From NCBI RefSeq assembly GCF_020733705.1, contig NZ_JAJFZM010000001.1, positions 248,001 through 312,000 of the forward strand: a stretch of DNA of 64,000 bases, read 5' to 3'. Made by a program: the position numbers and the translations under genes. Below are positions 41,899 to 51,052 of the stretch, piece after piece. Positions within the stretch are counted from its first letter, which is position 1. The number at the start of each line of letters is the position of its first letter. Origin of the DNA: Nocardia australiensis. Its GTDB lineage: Bacteria > Actinomycetota > Actinomycetes > Mycobacteriales > Mycobacteriaceae. The notes under the pieces are model-generated. The model ran no database searches. It saw nothing but the letters and a program-made list of their open reading frames with translations, and was not told where the DNA came from.

Positions 41899-43692
41899 AT
41901 GCAAGAGTTCGAAGTTCCGGCTTCCTATACCATTCCCGAAGACGCGAACAACTCCGATAACGTCTTTCGGTATGCCGAGCAGTCGCCCAGCACGGTGCTG
42001 TTCAACATTCCAGACGGCAGCGGCAGCCTCGCCGATGTGACGGCCGCGGAATTCGCGAAGACGGTCACCGGGGTGGCCAAGGGAATCATCGCCTCGGGCA
42101 TCGCACTCGGCGACCGCGTCGCCATCATGGCCCCGACCCGCTACGAGTGGGTCGTGCTCGACTTCGCCGTCTGGGCCGCCGGTGGCTGCACCGTCGCCAT
42201 CTACGACAGCTCCGCCGCCGAGCAGGCCAAGTGGATCCTGCAGGACTCCGCGACCAAGCTACTGGTGGTCGACAGCGACAAACACCGGAAGATCATCGGG
42301 GAGATCGACGCGGGCGCACTGACCGAGCTGAAGGAAACCCTCCAGTTCGACAAGGGTGCTATCGATGAGCTCATCGCTCGCGGTGCCGAACTCGACGACG
42401 AGGCCGTGCATACGCGCCGCGCGCAGGTCAACGCGGCCTCACCCGCGACCCTGATCTACACCTCCGGCACCACCGGCCGCCCCAAGGGCGTCATGCTTTC
42501 GCACTCGAACCTCTACGCCGAGTCGAAGTCCGATCGCATCGCGCTGGGCAAATACGTCACCGCGGGCAAGAAGACACTGATGTTCCTGCCGCTCGCGCAC
42601 GTGTTCGCGCGCGCGGTGTCGCTGGCCGCCTTCGACGCCAAGGTGGTTCTCGCGTTCAGCTCCGATTGGTCCACGCTCGTCGACCAATTCGGAAGCTACC
42701 GCCCGCATTTCATCCTCGCGGTGCCGCGCGTCTTCGAGAAGGTCTTCAACGGCGCCAAACAGAAGGCGCACGACGGCGGCAAGGGCAAGATCTTCGACGC
42801 CGCCGCCGACACCGCCATCGCCTGGAGTGAGTCGCTCGACAACGGTGGGCCCGGCCTGGTGCTCAAGCTCAAGCACACGCTGTTCGACAAGCTCGTCTTC
42901 AGCAAGCTGCGCGAAGCGCTCGGCGGGCAGTGCGAGGCGGCGGTGTCCGGTGGCGGACCGCTCGGCGCACGGCTCGGCCACTTCTTCCGTGGCGTCGGCG
43001 TCACCATCTTCGAGGGCTACGGGCTCACCGAGACCACTGCGGCCGTCATCGCGAACACCCCGGAGAACATCCGGGTCGGCACCGTCGGCCGCCCGATCGA
43101 GGGTCACGGGGTCAAGATCGCCGAGGATGGCGAGTTGCTGCTGCGCGGATCGGTCGTGTTCCATGGCTACTGGGGCAATGCCGAAGCCACCGAGGACGCC
43201 TTCACGGACGGCTGGTTCAAAACCGGCGACCTCGGTGCCATCGACGCCGAAGGGTACGTCACCATCACCGGCCGCAAGAAGGAAATCATCGTTACCGCGG
43301 GCGGTAAGAACGTCTCCCCCGCGCTGATGGAGGATTCACTGCGGGCCCATCCGCTGATCAGCCAGGTGATGGTCGTCGGCGACGGCCAGCCGTTCGTCGG
43401 TGCGTTGATCACCCTCGATCCCGAGGCGCTGCCGGGCTGGAAGGAACGCCACAACCTGCCCGCCGATACCCCGATCGAGAAGCTGATCGAGAACGCGGGG
43501 CTGGTAGCCGAGATCGACGCGGCCGTAGCCGACACCAACAAGAAGGTCTCGCGCGCCGAGGCGATCAAGAAGATCCGCATCCTGCCTGTCGATTGGACCC
43601 AGGAAACCGGCGAGCTGACCCCGAAGATGTCGCTGAAGCGTGCGGTGGTCATGAAGCAGTACGCCTCCGAGGTCGAGAAGATCTACAGCTGA
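41899..43692 (+). CDS. fadD15: Long-chain fatty-acid-CoA ligase (FadD15-like)
   Basis: A 597-residue acyl-CoA synthetase; it adenylates a fatty acid and transfers it to CoA. The P-loop YTSGTTGRPKG, GYGLTETT, WFKTGD and the C-terminal hinge GRKKEIIVTAGGKNVSPALMED are intact, with a catalytic Lys in the final GELTPKMSLKRAVV block. The FLPLAHVFARAVSL and SAVPRVFEKVF type segments match bacterial long-chain FadD15 and plant LACS-like enzymes. The ATG at 41899 follows GGAAGG and is favoured over a 57-residue upstream extension. It is 181 bp from the lipase remnant and probably independently transcribed. A hairpin follows the stop. Confidence 0.93.
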   Translation: MQEFEVPASYTIPEDANNSDNVFRYAEQSPSTVLFNIPDGSGSLADVTAAEFAKTVTGVAKGIIASGIALGDRVAIMAPTRYEWVVLDFAVWAAGGCTVAIYDSSAAEQAKWILQDSATKLLVVDSDKHRKIIGEIDAGALTELKETLQFDKGAIDELIARGAELDDEAVHTRRAQVNAASPATLIYTSGTTGRPKGVMLSHSNLYAESKSDRIALGKYVTAGKKTLMFLPLAHVFARAVSLAAFDAKVVLAFSSDWSTLVDQFGSYRPHFILAVPRVFEKVFNGAKQKAHDGGKGKIFDAAADTAIAWSESLDNGGPGLVLKLKHTLFDKLVFSKLREALGGQCEAAVSGGGPLGARLGHFFRGVGVTIFEGYGLTETTAAVIANTPENIRVGTVGRPIEGHGVKIAEDGELLLRGSVVFHGYWGNAEATEDAFTDGWFKTGDLGAIDAEGYVTITGRKKEIIVTAGGKNVSPALMEDSLRAHPLISQVMVVGDGQPFVGALITLDPEALPGWKERHNLPADTPIEKLIENAGLVAEIDAAVADTNKKVSRAEAIKKIRILPVDWTQETGELTPKMSLKRAVVMKQYASEVEKIYS

Positions 43693-43709
43693 ACCCGATC
43701 CACCGAAGG

Positions 43710-43743
43710 CGCCGTCCGCGAACGAATCGCGGGCGGCGTCTTT
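43710..43743 (+). terminator. Intrinsic terminator after fadD15-like gene
   Basis: GCCGTCCGCGA (43711-43721) pairs with TCGCGGGCGGC (43727-43737) with one G-U wobble, closed by an extra C-G pair at 43710/43738. A short TCTTTG run follows. It lies 18 bases after the stop, upstream of the next gene on the same strand. Confidence 0.6.
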
Positions 43744-43766
43744 GTGGACGGCAGTAGGCTCGGTTC

Positions 43767-45380
43767 ATGGCCGATCTGCGTGGGCTACGCGTGCTGGCGG
43801 GGATCGTTTCGGTCGGGCTTGCGCTCGGTGTCGCCGAAGTGATCGCCGCCTTCGCGGGATCCGATAGTGCCCCGCTGGCCGCTATCGGCAACACCGTCGT
43901 CGACCACACACCTGACGGAGTGCGCGAATGGGTCATCTCCACCTTCGGCACCAATGACAAGTCCGTGCTGTACGTCGGCATGGCGGTGGTCGCGATCGTG
44001 GTCGCGGGACTGGTGGGTGTCATCGAACGCACGACTCGTCCCGCCGGCTCGGTGCTACTAGCGCTGTTCGGTGTCATCGCGGCAGTTATCGCCGCCAACC
44101 GGACCGGTGTCGCGGGCGCGCTACCCACCGTAATCGGTGTGGCCGCAGGCATTTTCGCGCTCCGAGTGCTGACCCACCGCATCGACGCGGCCGTCGGATC
44201 TACCGAATCCGCCGACGCGCGCGATATGAGCGCACGGGCGGCGCCGACACAATCGGAGGCGACAGCCGACCGCGCCGACGACAGCCGTGACGGCGTCGTC
44301 GCGGCGGCTACACCACAGCGACGGCTAGTACTGCGCGGGCTCGCGATCACCGGCGGGCTGGCGGTAATCGCGGGAGCCGGCGGGCGGCTGATCGGAGCGC
44401 AGCGGCACAACGTTTCGGGCGAGCGGGCGGCCGTACGGTTGCCCGAGCCGGTCGCACCGCCGACACCGCTCGCACCCGACGTGGATCTGCGATTGCCGGG
44501 TCTGACACCGTATTTGACGTCGAACTCCGACTTCTACCGAATCGACACCGCGCTGGTCGTGCCGCAGGTGTCCATCGATGACTGGTCGCTGCGCATCCAC
44601 GGCATGGTCGATCGCGAAATCACCATCAGCTGGGCCGATCTCGCGAATCGCACCGCCGTCGAAAGCCTGGTGACCCTGGCTTGCGTGTCGAATCCGGTGG
44701 GCGGCGATCTGATCGGTAATGCCCGCTGGCGCGGCTACCGCCTCGACGCCCTGCTCGCTGAGGCGGGCCCGCACCCGGACGCCGATATGGTGCTCTCGCA
44801 CAGCATCGACGGATTCACCGCGGGCAGCCCGCTCGCCATTCTGACCGACGGACGCGACGCCATGCTTGCGGTAGGTATGAACGGCGAACCGCTACCTGTC
44901 GCGCACGGTTATCCGGCCCGGCTCGTGGTGCCCGGCCTCTACGGCTATGTCTCGGCCACCAAATGGGTGACCGAACTCGAGGTCACCCGGTTCGACCGCG
45001 CCACCGCCTACTGGACCCGCCGCGGCTGGTCCGCCGAAGGTCCCATCAAAACCGAGGCCCGCATCGACACACCGCGCGCCCGGGCCCGGATCGCGGCCGG
45101 CCCTACCTCCATCGCAGGCATCGCCTGGGCCCAGCACCGTGGTATCAAATCGGTCGAGGTCCAGATCGACAACGGCGACTGGCAACCGGCCCGGCTGTCC
45201 ACCGAACAATCCATCGACACCTGGCGCCAATGGGTCTATGACTGGAACGCCACCCCCGGCCCGCACACCATCCGCGCCCGCGCCACCGACAACACCGGCG
45301 AAACCCAAACTTCCGACCGCCGCGACGTAGTCCCCGACGGCGCCACCGGCTACCCGTCGGCCACAGTCCAGGTGAGCTGA
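43767..45380 (+). CDS. Membrane-anchored sulfite-oxidase-family molybdoenzyme
   Basis: A 537-residue oxidoreductase using molybdopterin. The N-terminal ~200 residues contain four or five membrane helices (VLAGIVSVGLALGVAEVIAAF, VLYVGMAVVAIVVAGLVGVI, SVLLALFGVIAAVIAA, ALPTVIGVAAGIFALRVL, then one near GLAITGGLAVIAGAGG), so the catalytic domain is probably outside the membrane. The Moco domain starts about residue 240; the molybdenum ligand is Cys306 in TLACVSNPVGGD, followed by WRGYRLDALL and GYPARLVVPGLYGYVSATKWVTELEV. The last ~100 residues form the immunoglobulin-like dimerisation domain. No heme or cytochrome partner is seen. Its substrate is unknown; some relatives are nitrate or sulfite enzymes. 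ATG start. Confidence 0.9.
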   Translation: MADLRGLRVLAGIVSVGLALGVAEVIAAFAGSDSAPLAAIGNTVVDHTPDGVREWVISTFGTNDKSVLYVGMAVVAIVVAGLVGVIERTTRPAGSVLLALFGVIAAVIAANRTGVAGALPTVIGVAAGIFALRVLTHRIDAAVGSTESADARDMSARAAPTQSEATADRADDSRDGVVAAATPQRRLVLRGLAITGGLAVIAGAGGRLIGAQRHNVSGERAAVRLPEPVAPPTPLAPDVDLRLPGLTPYLTSNSDFYRIDTALVVPQVSIDDWSLRIHGMVDREITISWADLANRTAVESLVTLACVSNPVGGDLIGNARWRGYRLDALLAEAGPHPDADMVLSHSIDGFTAGSPLAILTDGRDAMLAVGMNGEPLPVAHGYPARLVVPGLYGYVSATKWVTELEVTRFDRATAYWTRRGWSAEGPIKTEARIDTPRARARIAAGPTSIAGIAWAQHRGIKSVEVQIDNGDWQPARLSTEQSIDTWRQWVYDWNATPGPHTIRARATDNTGETQTSDRRDVVPDGATGYPSATVQVS

Positions 45381-45439
45381 GCGCGGGACCCGATCAGACC
45401 AGGTAATCAGCGCAGCCCGCGTGGCCTGGGTGTGCCGGC

Positions 45440-46915
45440 TCACGCGGCGACGGTGTCGGCCTTCGTCGGTTCGCCCTGGAGGCCTGCCACCTTGGACTGG
45501 CCGTGGCGGACGAACAGGGCCGAGGCTATGACGCCGATGAGCAGGATGCCCGCGGGCAGCAGGATGGCTTGGCTCAGGGCGGTACTGAAGGCGTCCTCGA
45601 GGAATTCGGGAACGGGTCCGGCGCCGCCTTCGGAAACCTTGCCACCGGACAGTCCGTTAGCGGTCATGCGGGCCGCGATCAAGGCGCTGATAGCGGCGCT
45701 GCCGAGCACCGAACCCACCTGGCGGGTGGTGTTGTAGACGCCCGCGCCCGCGCCCGCGAGCTGTACCGGCAGGTTATGCGTGGCGGTCGAGGCCAGCGGC
45801 GCCCAGATGCAGGCGTTCGCGACACCGGCCAGCGCGGCCGAAAGCAGGAACCACACGATCGACGAATCCGGTGTCATCAACGCCGCGAACCAGAAAACCG
45901 AAGCCGCGAAGCCGGTGAAGCCGATGGTCGGCACGAGGCGCGGGTGCAACCGGTCGGCGAACTTGCCGATGACCGGCGCGAAGATGCCCGTGACGATCGC
46001 CATCGGCGCGAAGACCAACGCGGACCTGGTCGGTGACATCTCGCGCACGGCCTGCAGATAGAAGTACGACGGCAACATCATCGACGTGGCCGCCGCGCCC
46101 ATCGACGCGATGGCCACGTTCGACAATCCGAAGTTGCGGTCTCGGAACAGGCTCAGGGGCAGCAAGGGTTCGCCGGTATTGCGGGCCTGATTCACCACGA
46201 ATACCACAAGCATGAGCGCACCCGCACCGATCATCAGCCAGATGCGCGGCGACCAGTCGTAGGAATTGCCCTCCTGGATACCGAACACCAGCAGGAACAG
46301 ACCGACTCCGCTCAACACGACGCCCGGGATGTCGAACTTGTGCTCATGGGTCGGCAGCGATGGAACCAGCCAGACCGCGAGCGCGAAGGCGACAATGCCG
46401 ACCGGGACGTTGACGATGAAGATCCACTCCCAGCCGAGCCCGTCGACCAGCACACCACCGAGAATCGGGCCGACCAGGGTGGCGAGACCGGCCACGCCGC
46501 CCCACAGACCCATGGCCGCGCCACGCTTGTCCGGTGGGAAGGTCCTGGTGATAACGGCCATGGTCTGCGGCGTCATCAACGCGGCACCGAGGCCCTGCGC
46601 CGCGCGCGCGGCGATCAGCATGGTGATCGATCCCGACAGTCCGCACCACAGCGACGCGGCAGTGAAGATGGCCAGACCGACGAGGTAGACGTTCTTGGGG
46701 CCGTACCTATCACCGAGCCTGCCGGTAACCAGCAGCGGTACCGCGTAGGTGAGCAGGTAGGCGCTGGTCACCCAGATCACCCGGGAGATATCGGCGCCGA
46801 GGTCGCGCATGATCGCCGGGTTGGCGACCGCGACGATCGTCATGTCCAGCAGGATCATGAAGAAGCCGACGACAAGCGCGAATAGCGCTAGCCACGGGTT
46901 ACGTTGGGAGGACAT
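45440..46915 (-). CDS. MFS multidrug transporter, EmrB/QacA (DHA2) type
   Basis: A 491-residue proton-driven exporter with 14 predicted helices. The DHA2 signatures are visible: LDMTIVAVANPAI in helix 1, GRLGDRYGPKNVYLVGL in the helix 2-3 loop, RAAQGLGAALMTPQTMAVI in helix 4 and WRWIF-type EWIFIVNVPVGI in helix 5-6. Substrates are probably hydrophobic drugs or metabolites. ATG start, GGAGG at four to eight bases upstream. It is 12 bp downstream of the PadR regulator gene and almost certainly under its control. The M. tuberculosis neighbour Rv1250 is of the same type (from memory). Confidence 0.93.
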   Translation of the reverse strand: MSSQRNPWLALFALVVGFFMILLDMTIVAVANPAIMRDLGADISRVIWVTSAYLLTYAVPLLVTGRLGDRYGPKNVYLVGLAIFTAASLWCGLSGSITMLIAARAAQGLGAALMTPQTMAVITRTFPPDKRGAAMGLWGGVAGLATLVGPILGGVLVDGLGWEWIFIVNVPVGIVAFALAVWLVPSLPTHEHKFDIPGVVLSGVGLFLLVFGIQEGNSYDWSPRIWLMIGAGALMLVVFVVNQARNTGEPLLPLSLFRDRNFGLSNVAIASMGAAATSMMLPSYFYLQAVREMSPTRSALVFAPMAIVTGIFAPVIGKFADRLHPRLVPTIGFTGFAASVFWFAALMTPDSSIVWFLLSAALAGVANACIWAPLASTATHNLPVQLAGAGAGVYNTTRQVGSVLGSAAISALIAARMTANGLSGGKVSEGGAGPVPEFLEDAFSTALSQAILLPAGILLIGVIASALFVRHGQSKVAGLQGEPTKADTVAA

Positions 46916-46927
46916 GGGGTTTCGTTC

Positions 46928-47587
46928 CTATCTCGGATTCAGCTCCGATGACGAAAAGTCGGCGGACCGGGCGTGCTTGCGCTCGGAGATCCGGGCACCG
47001 GTCTCCGCATCGAACTCGTCCCACTCCATCTCGCCGCTATCGATTTCGGTAATGAGGTCGCCGACCCACGTGACTTCGGTGCTCAGGGTGGCGCGCAGGT
47101 ACGGCAGCACAACCCAGTAGCGTCGCGGCACCGCGTTCGCACCGGCCAGTGTCACCATCGTTTCCACGTCGGCGAGGTCGCGTTGTAGGTGTTCGAGGCG
47201 CTCCCGCAGCAGGGCGAGCACGTCGGGCTTGGGCAGGTTGTGCGCTTCGGCGAGCCCGACAGGGAAGACCGGATACTCCGGCGCGGGTTTGCGCAGGACT
47301 TCGGCGACCCTGGCTCGCAATGCCGCCCGGCCGCTCTCCGAAATCCGGTAGGTCGTTCGCTCGGGCCTGTTTCCCTCGCGGCCGATGCCTTCGGCAGACA
47401 CCAATTCTTGACCGGCCAGCCGCGCGACCGTGTGATATAGCGAGCCCGGTCGCACCTTCACCAGCACATCTTCGTGCCGGGCAATAAGTAGTTGATACAT
47501 CTCATAGGGGTGCATGGGCCGCTCTTCGAGCAGCGCGAGCACGGCGATCGCCAATGGCGTCACTGTGGTTCGCCCCTGCTGACCCAT
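46928..47587 (-). CDS. PadR-family transcriptional regulator
   Basis: A 219-residue regulator. The winged helix (about 10-90) reads TPLAIAVLALLEERPMHPYEMYQLLIARHEDVLVKVRPGSLYHTVARLAGQELV, then GNRPERTTYRISESGRAAL, a clear PadR head. A longer C-terminal helical dimerisation part (VLRERLEHLQRDLADVETMV) follows. PadR proteins usually repress an adjacent efflux or detoxification gene until a phenolic or drug ligand binds. The ATG at 47587 has an excellent GGAGGT seven bases upstream. It is first gene of a two-gene operon with the MFS exporter. The 18 bp palindrome at 47655-47672 is its probable operator. Confidence 0.93.
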   Translation of the reverse strand: MGQQGRTTVTPLAIAVLALLEERPMHPYEMYQLLIARHEDVLVKVRPGSLYHTVARLAGQELVSAEGIGREGNRPERTTYRISESGRAALRARVAEVLRKPAPEYPVFPVGLAEAHNLPKPDVLALLRERLEHLQRDLADVETMVTLAGANAVPRRYWVVLPYLRATLSTEVTWVGDLITEIDSGEMEWDEFDAETGARISERKHARSADFSSSELNPR

Positions 47588-47654
47588 AACGGTTACCTCC
47601 AGAGTCCCGAGACCACCCACGGTAGTCGCGTCGCCCGACATATTCGGCGACTAA

Positions 47655-47672
47655 ATATTCCACATGGAATAT
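47655..47672. promoter_or_regulatory. 18 bp palindrome, probable PadR operator
   Basis: ATATTCCA (47655-47662), spacer CA, then TGGAATAT (47665-47672). It lies 68 bases upstream of the PadR ATG in the 189 bp gap, and is A+T rich in a G+C-rich context. The gap otherwise holds no gene. Confidence 0.7.
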
Positions 47673-47776
47673 ACGGCCCGGAATAAACGGATAGCAAGAC
47701 GTTTCGACCGGTCAGAAATGTGAGAGGTGACATAGAAAACGACGCGAAAGCGCGCGTCGTATGGGAACGGATGGAG

Positions 47777-48709
47777 CTACAGGGCGTGCGTATCCAGCCA
47801 GTCACGTGCCACGTCCGCAGCCGCCGCACCGTCGCGAATCCGGCGGATCATGTCGGCCAGGTCATCGGTCGTCAACTCGCCCGCGACGTAGTTCAACTTC
47901 CGGATCTGACGATCATCGAGCTGGCCCTTGCGGTATACCGACAGAACGTTTTCGGCGCGCACCGCGTAGTCGTTGTCGGACAGGATGGTCAGTCCGTCGG
48001 TCGCGCCGGGGACAAGGGCCGGTGGACCGGTCAGGATCCCGGCCTGGATTTCACCGTCCAGCAGGGCTTTTCGCAGTGCCCCCGCATCGGGGTATGGCCT
48101 CGTCACCGCGAAGGCACAACCGGCCACCGGTTCGGGCGTAGCAGGCGCGCGCAGTACGCCGGGTACCGGCGCGACTCCTGCCTCGAGTCCGCCGCAGCGT
48201 GGTGCGAGATCGCCGATCGATCGAACCCCGTCGCGCTGTGCGGTGACCTCGTCGAGGAGCAGCCGCGGGCGCAGATCGGTGCCATCGGCGGGGTCGGAGA
48301 CCGCCAGCCCCTCGGGCAGCGACCGGTTTACCGCATCGGTTACCGACAGCTGCGCGAGTGCCGATGAATTCACGACCTCGGCGGCCACCTCAGACTTGCG
48401 CGCCGACGAATTGGCGTCCAGGAATTCGAGCAATTCACCGGTGTGTTCACCGACCACCGTGACGGTGCCCGCATCCAACGCGGCCAGATAGTTGCCACGA
48501 TCACCGAGATTCGCGGTGACGGACGTGCGGGCACCGGTGTGAGACAGCGCACCCGAATAGATGTGCGCCAGCAGATTCGATTCCACCGAATCCCCCGCGC
48601 CGACGGAGATAATCGGACCGGAATCGTCGTTTCCACAGGACACGGCCAGGCCGACGGCCGCGACGACCATGGTCCGAGCCAATATCCGCCTCGACGCGGC
48701 CAGCAACAT
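47777..48709 (-). CDS. Osmoprotectant-type ABC substrate-binding lipoprotein (second copy)
   Basis: A 310-residue binding protein of the OpuCC/ProX family. Basic start, hydrophobic MVVAAVGLAV and lipobox VSC, then the family N-lobe SVGAGDSVESNLLAHIYSGALSHTGARTSV and the EHTGELLEFLDANSS block (Y/E-x-x-G-x-L). The C-lobe TILSDNDYAVRAENVLSVYRKGQL and DLADMIRRI is normal. It binds quaternary amines such as glycine betaine or choline outside the membrane (family role). It has no ABC components of its own and is divergent (127 bp) from the complete system at 48836-52431, so it probably feeds that transporter with another ligand, or is an orphan like LpqZ of M. tuberculosis (inference). ATG start. 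Confidence 0.85.
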   Translation of the reverse strand: MLLAASRRILARTMVVAAVGLAVSCGNDDSGPIISVGAGDSVESNLLAHIYSGALSHTGARTSVTANLGDRGNYLAALDAGTVTVVGEHTGELLEFLDANSSARKSEVAAEVVNSSALAQLSVTDAVNRSLPEGLAVSDPADGTDLRPRLLLDEVTAQRDGVRSIGDLAPRCGGLEAGVAPVPGVLRAPATPEPVAGCAFAVTRPYPDAGALRKALLDGEIQAGILTGPPALVPGATDGLTILSDNDYAVRAENVLSVYRKGQLDDRQIRKLNYVAGELTTDDLADMIRRIRDGAAAADVARDWLDTHAL

Positions 48710-48835
48710 CCGGCGACACCATCTCTCCGTAGCTCACGCGAACACCACGCAACGGGCAGTATGAACAACCAGAATGTACCGGTGGCCGTGCAGGCACCGC
48801 CCGTCGCACCGCTCGCCCTTGCCGGAAGGACCCCA

Positions 48836-49828
48836 GTGAAAACCACGATTTCCCCTGATGCCGCGCGGCACAGGCGGTTGGCGCTGCGTGTAATGCTGCG
48901 CGCGAGCCGGTTCCTTGTCGCCGCCGCGGCCCTGGCCGCTGCCATGATCCTGTCCGCCTGTGGGAATTCCGACCCGCTCGCGGCCTCGGGCAGCTGCGAG
49001 GGTGACACGCTGACAGTCGGCTCGGCAAACTTCCCGGAATCCGAGACCGTTGCCAATGTGTACGCGGAAGTGTTGCGCGTCAATGGGCTCGAGGTCGACA
49101 CCCGCTTCAATATCGGTAGCCGCGAAGCCTATGTCCCCGCATTGCGCCAATGCGCAATCTCGGTGATTCCGGAATACACCGGCAACCTGCTGCAGTACCT
49201 GGACAAGAACGCGACCGCGACGAGTTCCACCGACATCGACACCGCGCTCCCCGCCGCACTCGGCTCCGACCTTGTCATCGGCACGCCCGCGCCCGGCCAG
49301 AATTCCGACGCGGTAGTTGTCACCAAGGAAACCGCCGATCGCTGGAACCTGCACTCGATCGCGGATCTGGCCGCGCATTCGGCCGAGGTCAAGTTCGGTG
49401 CGCCCGCCGAATTCCAGGAACGCGCAGGCGGGCTGCCCGGTCTGAAGAAGACCTACAACCTCGATATCGCCGCGGAAAATTTCGTCCCGATCGCCGACGG
49501 CGGCGGCCCCGCCACCGTCCGCGCACTTGTCGAAGGTCAGGTGACCGCAGCCGATATCTTCACCACCTCGCCCGCCATCGCGCAGAACAACCTTGTAGTA
49601 CTGGAGGATCCGAAGCACAACTTCGCGGCCCAGAATGTGGTGCCGCTATTCAACGCCGCCAAGCAGTCGGACAGGGCACTCGCCGCGCTGAACGCCGTTT
49701 CCGCGAAGCTGACCACCGACGAGCTGATCAAGCTCAACGACGCGGTCTCCGGCAGCAGCAAGACCGAGCCCAAGGCCGCGGCCGTGGCCTGGGTTGCCGC
49801 CCAAGGGCTGAACACGCCCGCCGGATAA
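48836..49828 (+). CDS. Glycine betaine/choline ABC substrate-binding lipoprotein (OpuCC/ProX-like)
   Basis: A 330-residue binding protein. The GTG at 48836 follows GGAAGGA. A long basic leader (residues 1-25) precedes the hydrophobic stretch and lipobox LSAC. The mature part has TLTVGSANFPESETVANVYAEVLRVNGLEV, YVPALRQCAISVIPEYTGNLLQYL, and a C-lobe with FTTSPAIAQNNLVVLEDPKHNFAAQNVVPL, all standard for OpuCC. It captures an osmoprotectant at the cell surface and hands it to the two permeases that follow. An upstream in-frame ATG (48761) would add 25 residues. It is the first gene of a four-gene operon (binding protein, ATPase, two permeases). Confidence 0.9.
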   Translation: MKTTISPDAARHRRLALRVMLRASRFLVAAAALAAAMILSACGNSDPLAASGSCEGDTLTVGSANFPESETVANVYAEVLRVNGLEVDTRFNIGSREAYVPALRQCAISVIPEYTGNLLQYLDKNATATSSTDIDTALPAALGSDLVIGTPAPGQNSDAVVVTKETADRWNLHSIADLAAHSAEVKFGAPAEFQERAGGLPGLKKTYNLDIAAENFVPIADGGGPATVRALVEGQVTAADIFTTSPAIAQNNLVVLEDPKHNFAAQNVVPLFNAAKQSDRALAALNAVSAKLTTDELIKLNDAVSGSSKTEPKAAAVAWVAAQGLNTPAG

Positions 49829-49839
49829 GGGAGCCCAGC

Positions 49840-50988
49840 GTGTCCGATATCGAATTCCGCGATATCAGCAAGACCTATCCCGACGGCACCCACGCCGTCA
49901 CCGATCTCGACCTACGTATCGAATCGGGATCGTTCACCGTATTCGTCGGCCCATCCGGCTGCGGCAAGACCACCTCGATGCGGATGATCAACCGGATGAC
50001 CCTCCCGACGTCGGGCACGATCACCATTGCCGAACAAGATATTTCGGCGATCGATCCGGTCAAGCTTCGCCTCGGTATCGGATACGTGATCCAGAGCGGC
50101 GGACTGCTGCCGCACCGCACCGTCGTCGACAATGTCGCGACGGTGCCGGTGCTACGGGGAGATTCGCGGCGGGCCGCGCGTACCGCGGCACTCGACGTAC
50201 TGGATCGCGTCGGCCTGGATCGTTCGCTCGCCGGGCGTTATCCCGCGCAATTGTCGGGCGGTCAGCAGCAACGCGTCGGCGTCGCGAGGGCTTTGGCGGC
50301 CGATCCGCCGGTGCTGCTGATGGACGAACCGTTCAGCGCCGTCGATCCGGTGGTGCGAGCCGAACTACAGATCGAAATGCAAAGGCTGCAGGCGGAATTG
50401 CACAAGACCATCGTTTTCGTCACCCACGACATCGACGAAGCGATCACCCTCGGCGACCGGCTCGCGGTGTTCGGGCGTGGCGGCGTACTGCAGCAGTTCG
50501 ATCCGCCGCAGCGCGTACTGTCGCAACCCGCAACAGATTTCGTCGCCGATTTCGTCGGCCGCGATCGCGGCTATCGTGGCCTGTCGTTCCGCAGCGCGAA
50601 TAACATTCCGCTGCACGACATTCAGACCGCCGTCGCCGACGATGTGTCCGGGCTGCGATTGGATCGCGGGGATTGGGTACTGGTGGTCGACGCGGCCGCA
50701 CGACCGACCGGCTGGGTCGATGTCACCGGCGTCGAGGCGGTCCGAGCCGGACAGCCGTTGCGCGACAGTATGTCCGCGGGTGGCTCACTGTTCACACCAA
50801 CAGGTGATCTGCGGCAGGCGCTGGATGCCGCGATCTCCTCTCCTTCGGGAATCGGTGTGGCCGTGGATGACTCGGGCGCGGTGCGCGGCGGCGTGCTGGC
50901 CACCGAAATCCTCGCCCAGCTCGCCGAGCAACGCGCCACCGAGGATGCCGAACGCAACCGGCATTACTTCGAGCAGGAAGTCCGATGA
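49840..50988 (+). CDS. Osmoprotectant ABC transporter ATPase (OpuCA/ProV-like)
   Basis: A 382-residue ATPase. Walker A GPSGCGKTT (37-45), Q-loop YVIQSGGLLPHRTV, signature LSGGQQQRVG, Walker B LLMDEPFSAVDP and switch His FVTHD are all intact. After the ATPase core, about 140 residues carry a CBS-like pair (DDVSGLRLDRGDWVLVVDAAARPTGWVDV and later SSPSGIGVAVDDSGAVRGGVLATEIL), which in OpuA/OpuC-type transporters can sense ionic strength or c-di-AMP. The GTG at 49840, 11 bp after the binding-protein stop, has GGGAG upstream. Confidence 0.92.
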   Translation: MSDIEFRDISKTYPDGTHAVTDLDLRIESGSFTVFVGPSGCGKTTSMRMINRMTLPTSGTITIAEQDISAIDPVKLRLGIGYVIQSGGLLPHRTVVDNVATVPVLRGDSRRAARTAALDVLDRVGLDRSLAGRYPAQLSGGQQQRVGVARALAADPPVLLMDEPFSAVDPVVRAELQIEMQRLQAELHKTIVFVTHDIDEAITLGDRLAVFGRGGVLQQFDPPQRVLSQPATDFVADFVGRDRGYRGLSFRSANNIPLHDIQTAVADDVSGLRLDRGDWVLVVDAAARPTGWVDVTGVEAVRAGQPLRDSMSAGGSLFTPTGDLRQALDAAISSPSGIGVAVDDSGAVRGGVLATEILAQLAEQRATEDAERNRHYFEQEVR

Positions 50989-51052
50989 GCTGCCCCCGCC
51001 GTCCGGCCGACCGGCGCCGGGCGAACCGCGTTTACATGGCACGGTGCGGCGC

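Noticed and set aside
48761..48835. Alternative upstream ATG for the plus-strand osmoprotectant binding protein
   Set aside because: It adds a 25-residue polar extension before the signal peptide, while the GTG at 48836 has a good ribosome site.
51044..51052. GTG at 51044 as start of the first osmoprotectant permease
   Set aside because: Cannot be excluded; the GTG at 51053 was preferred because it begins at the first recognisable residues of the family. The ATG at 50985 is out of frame.
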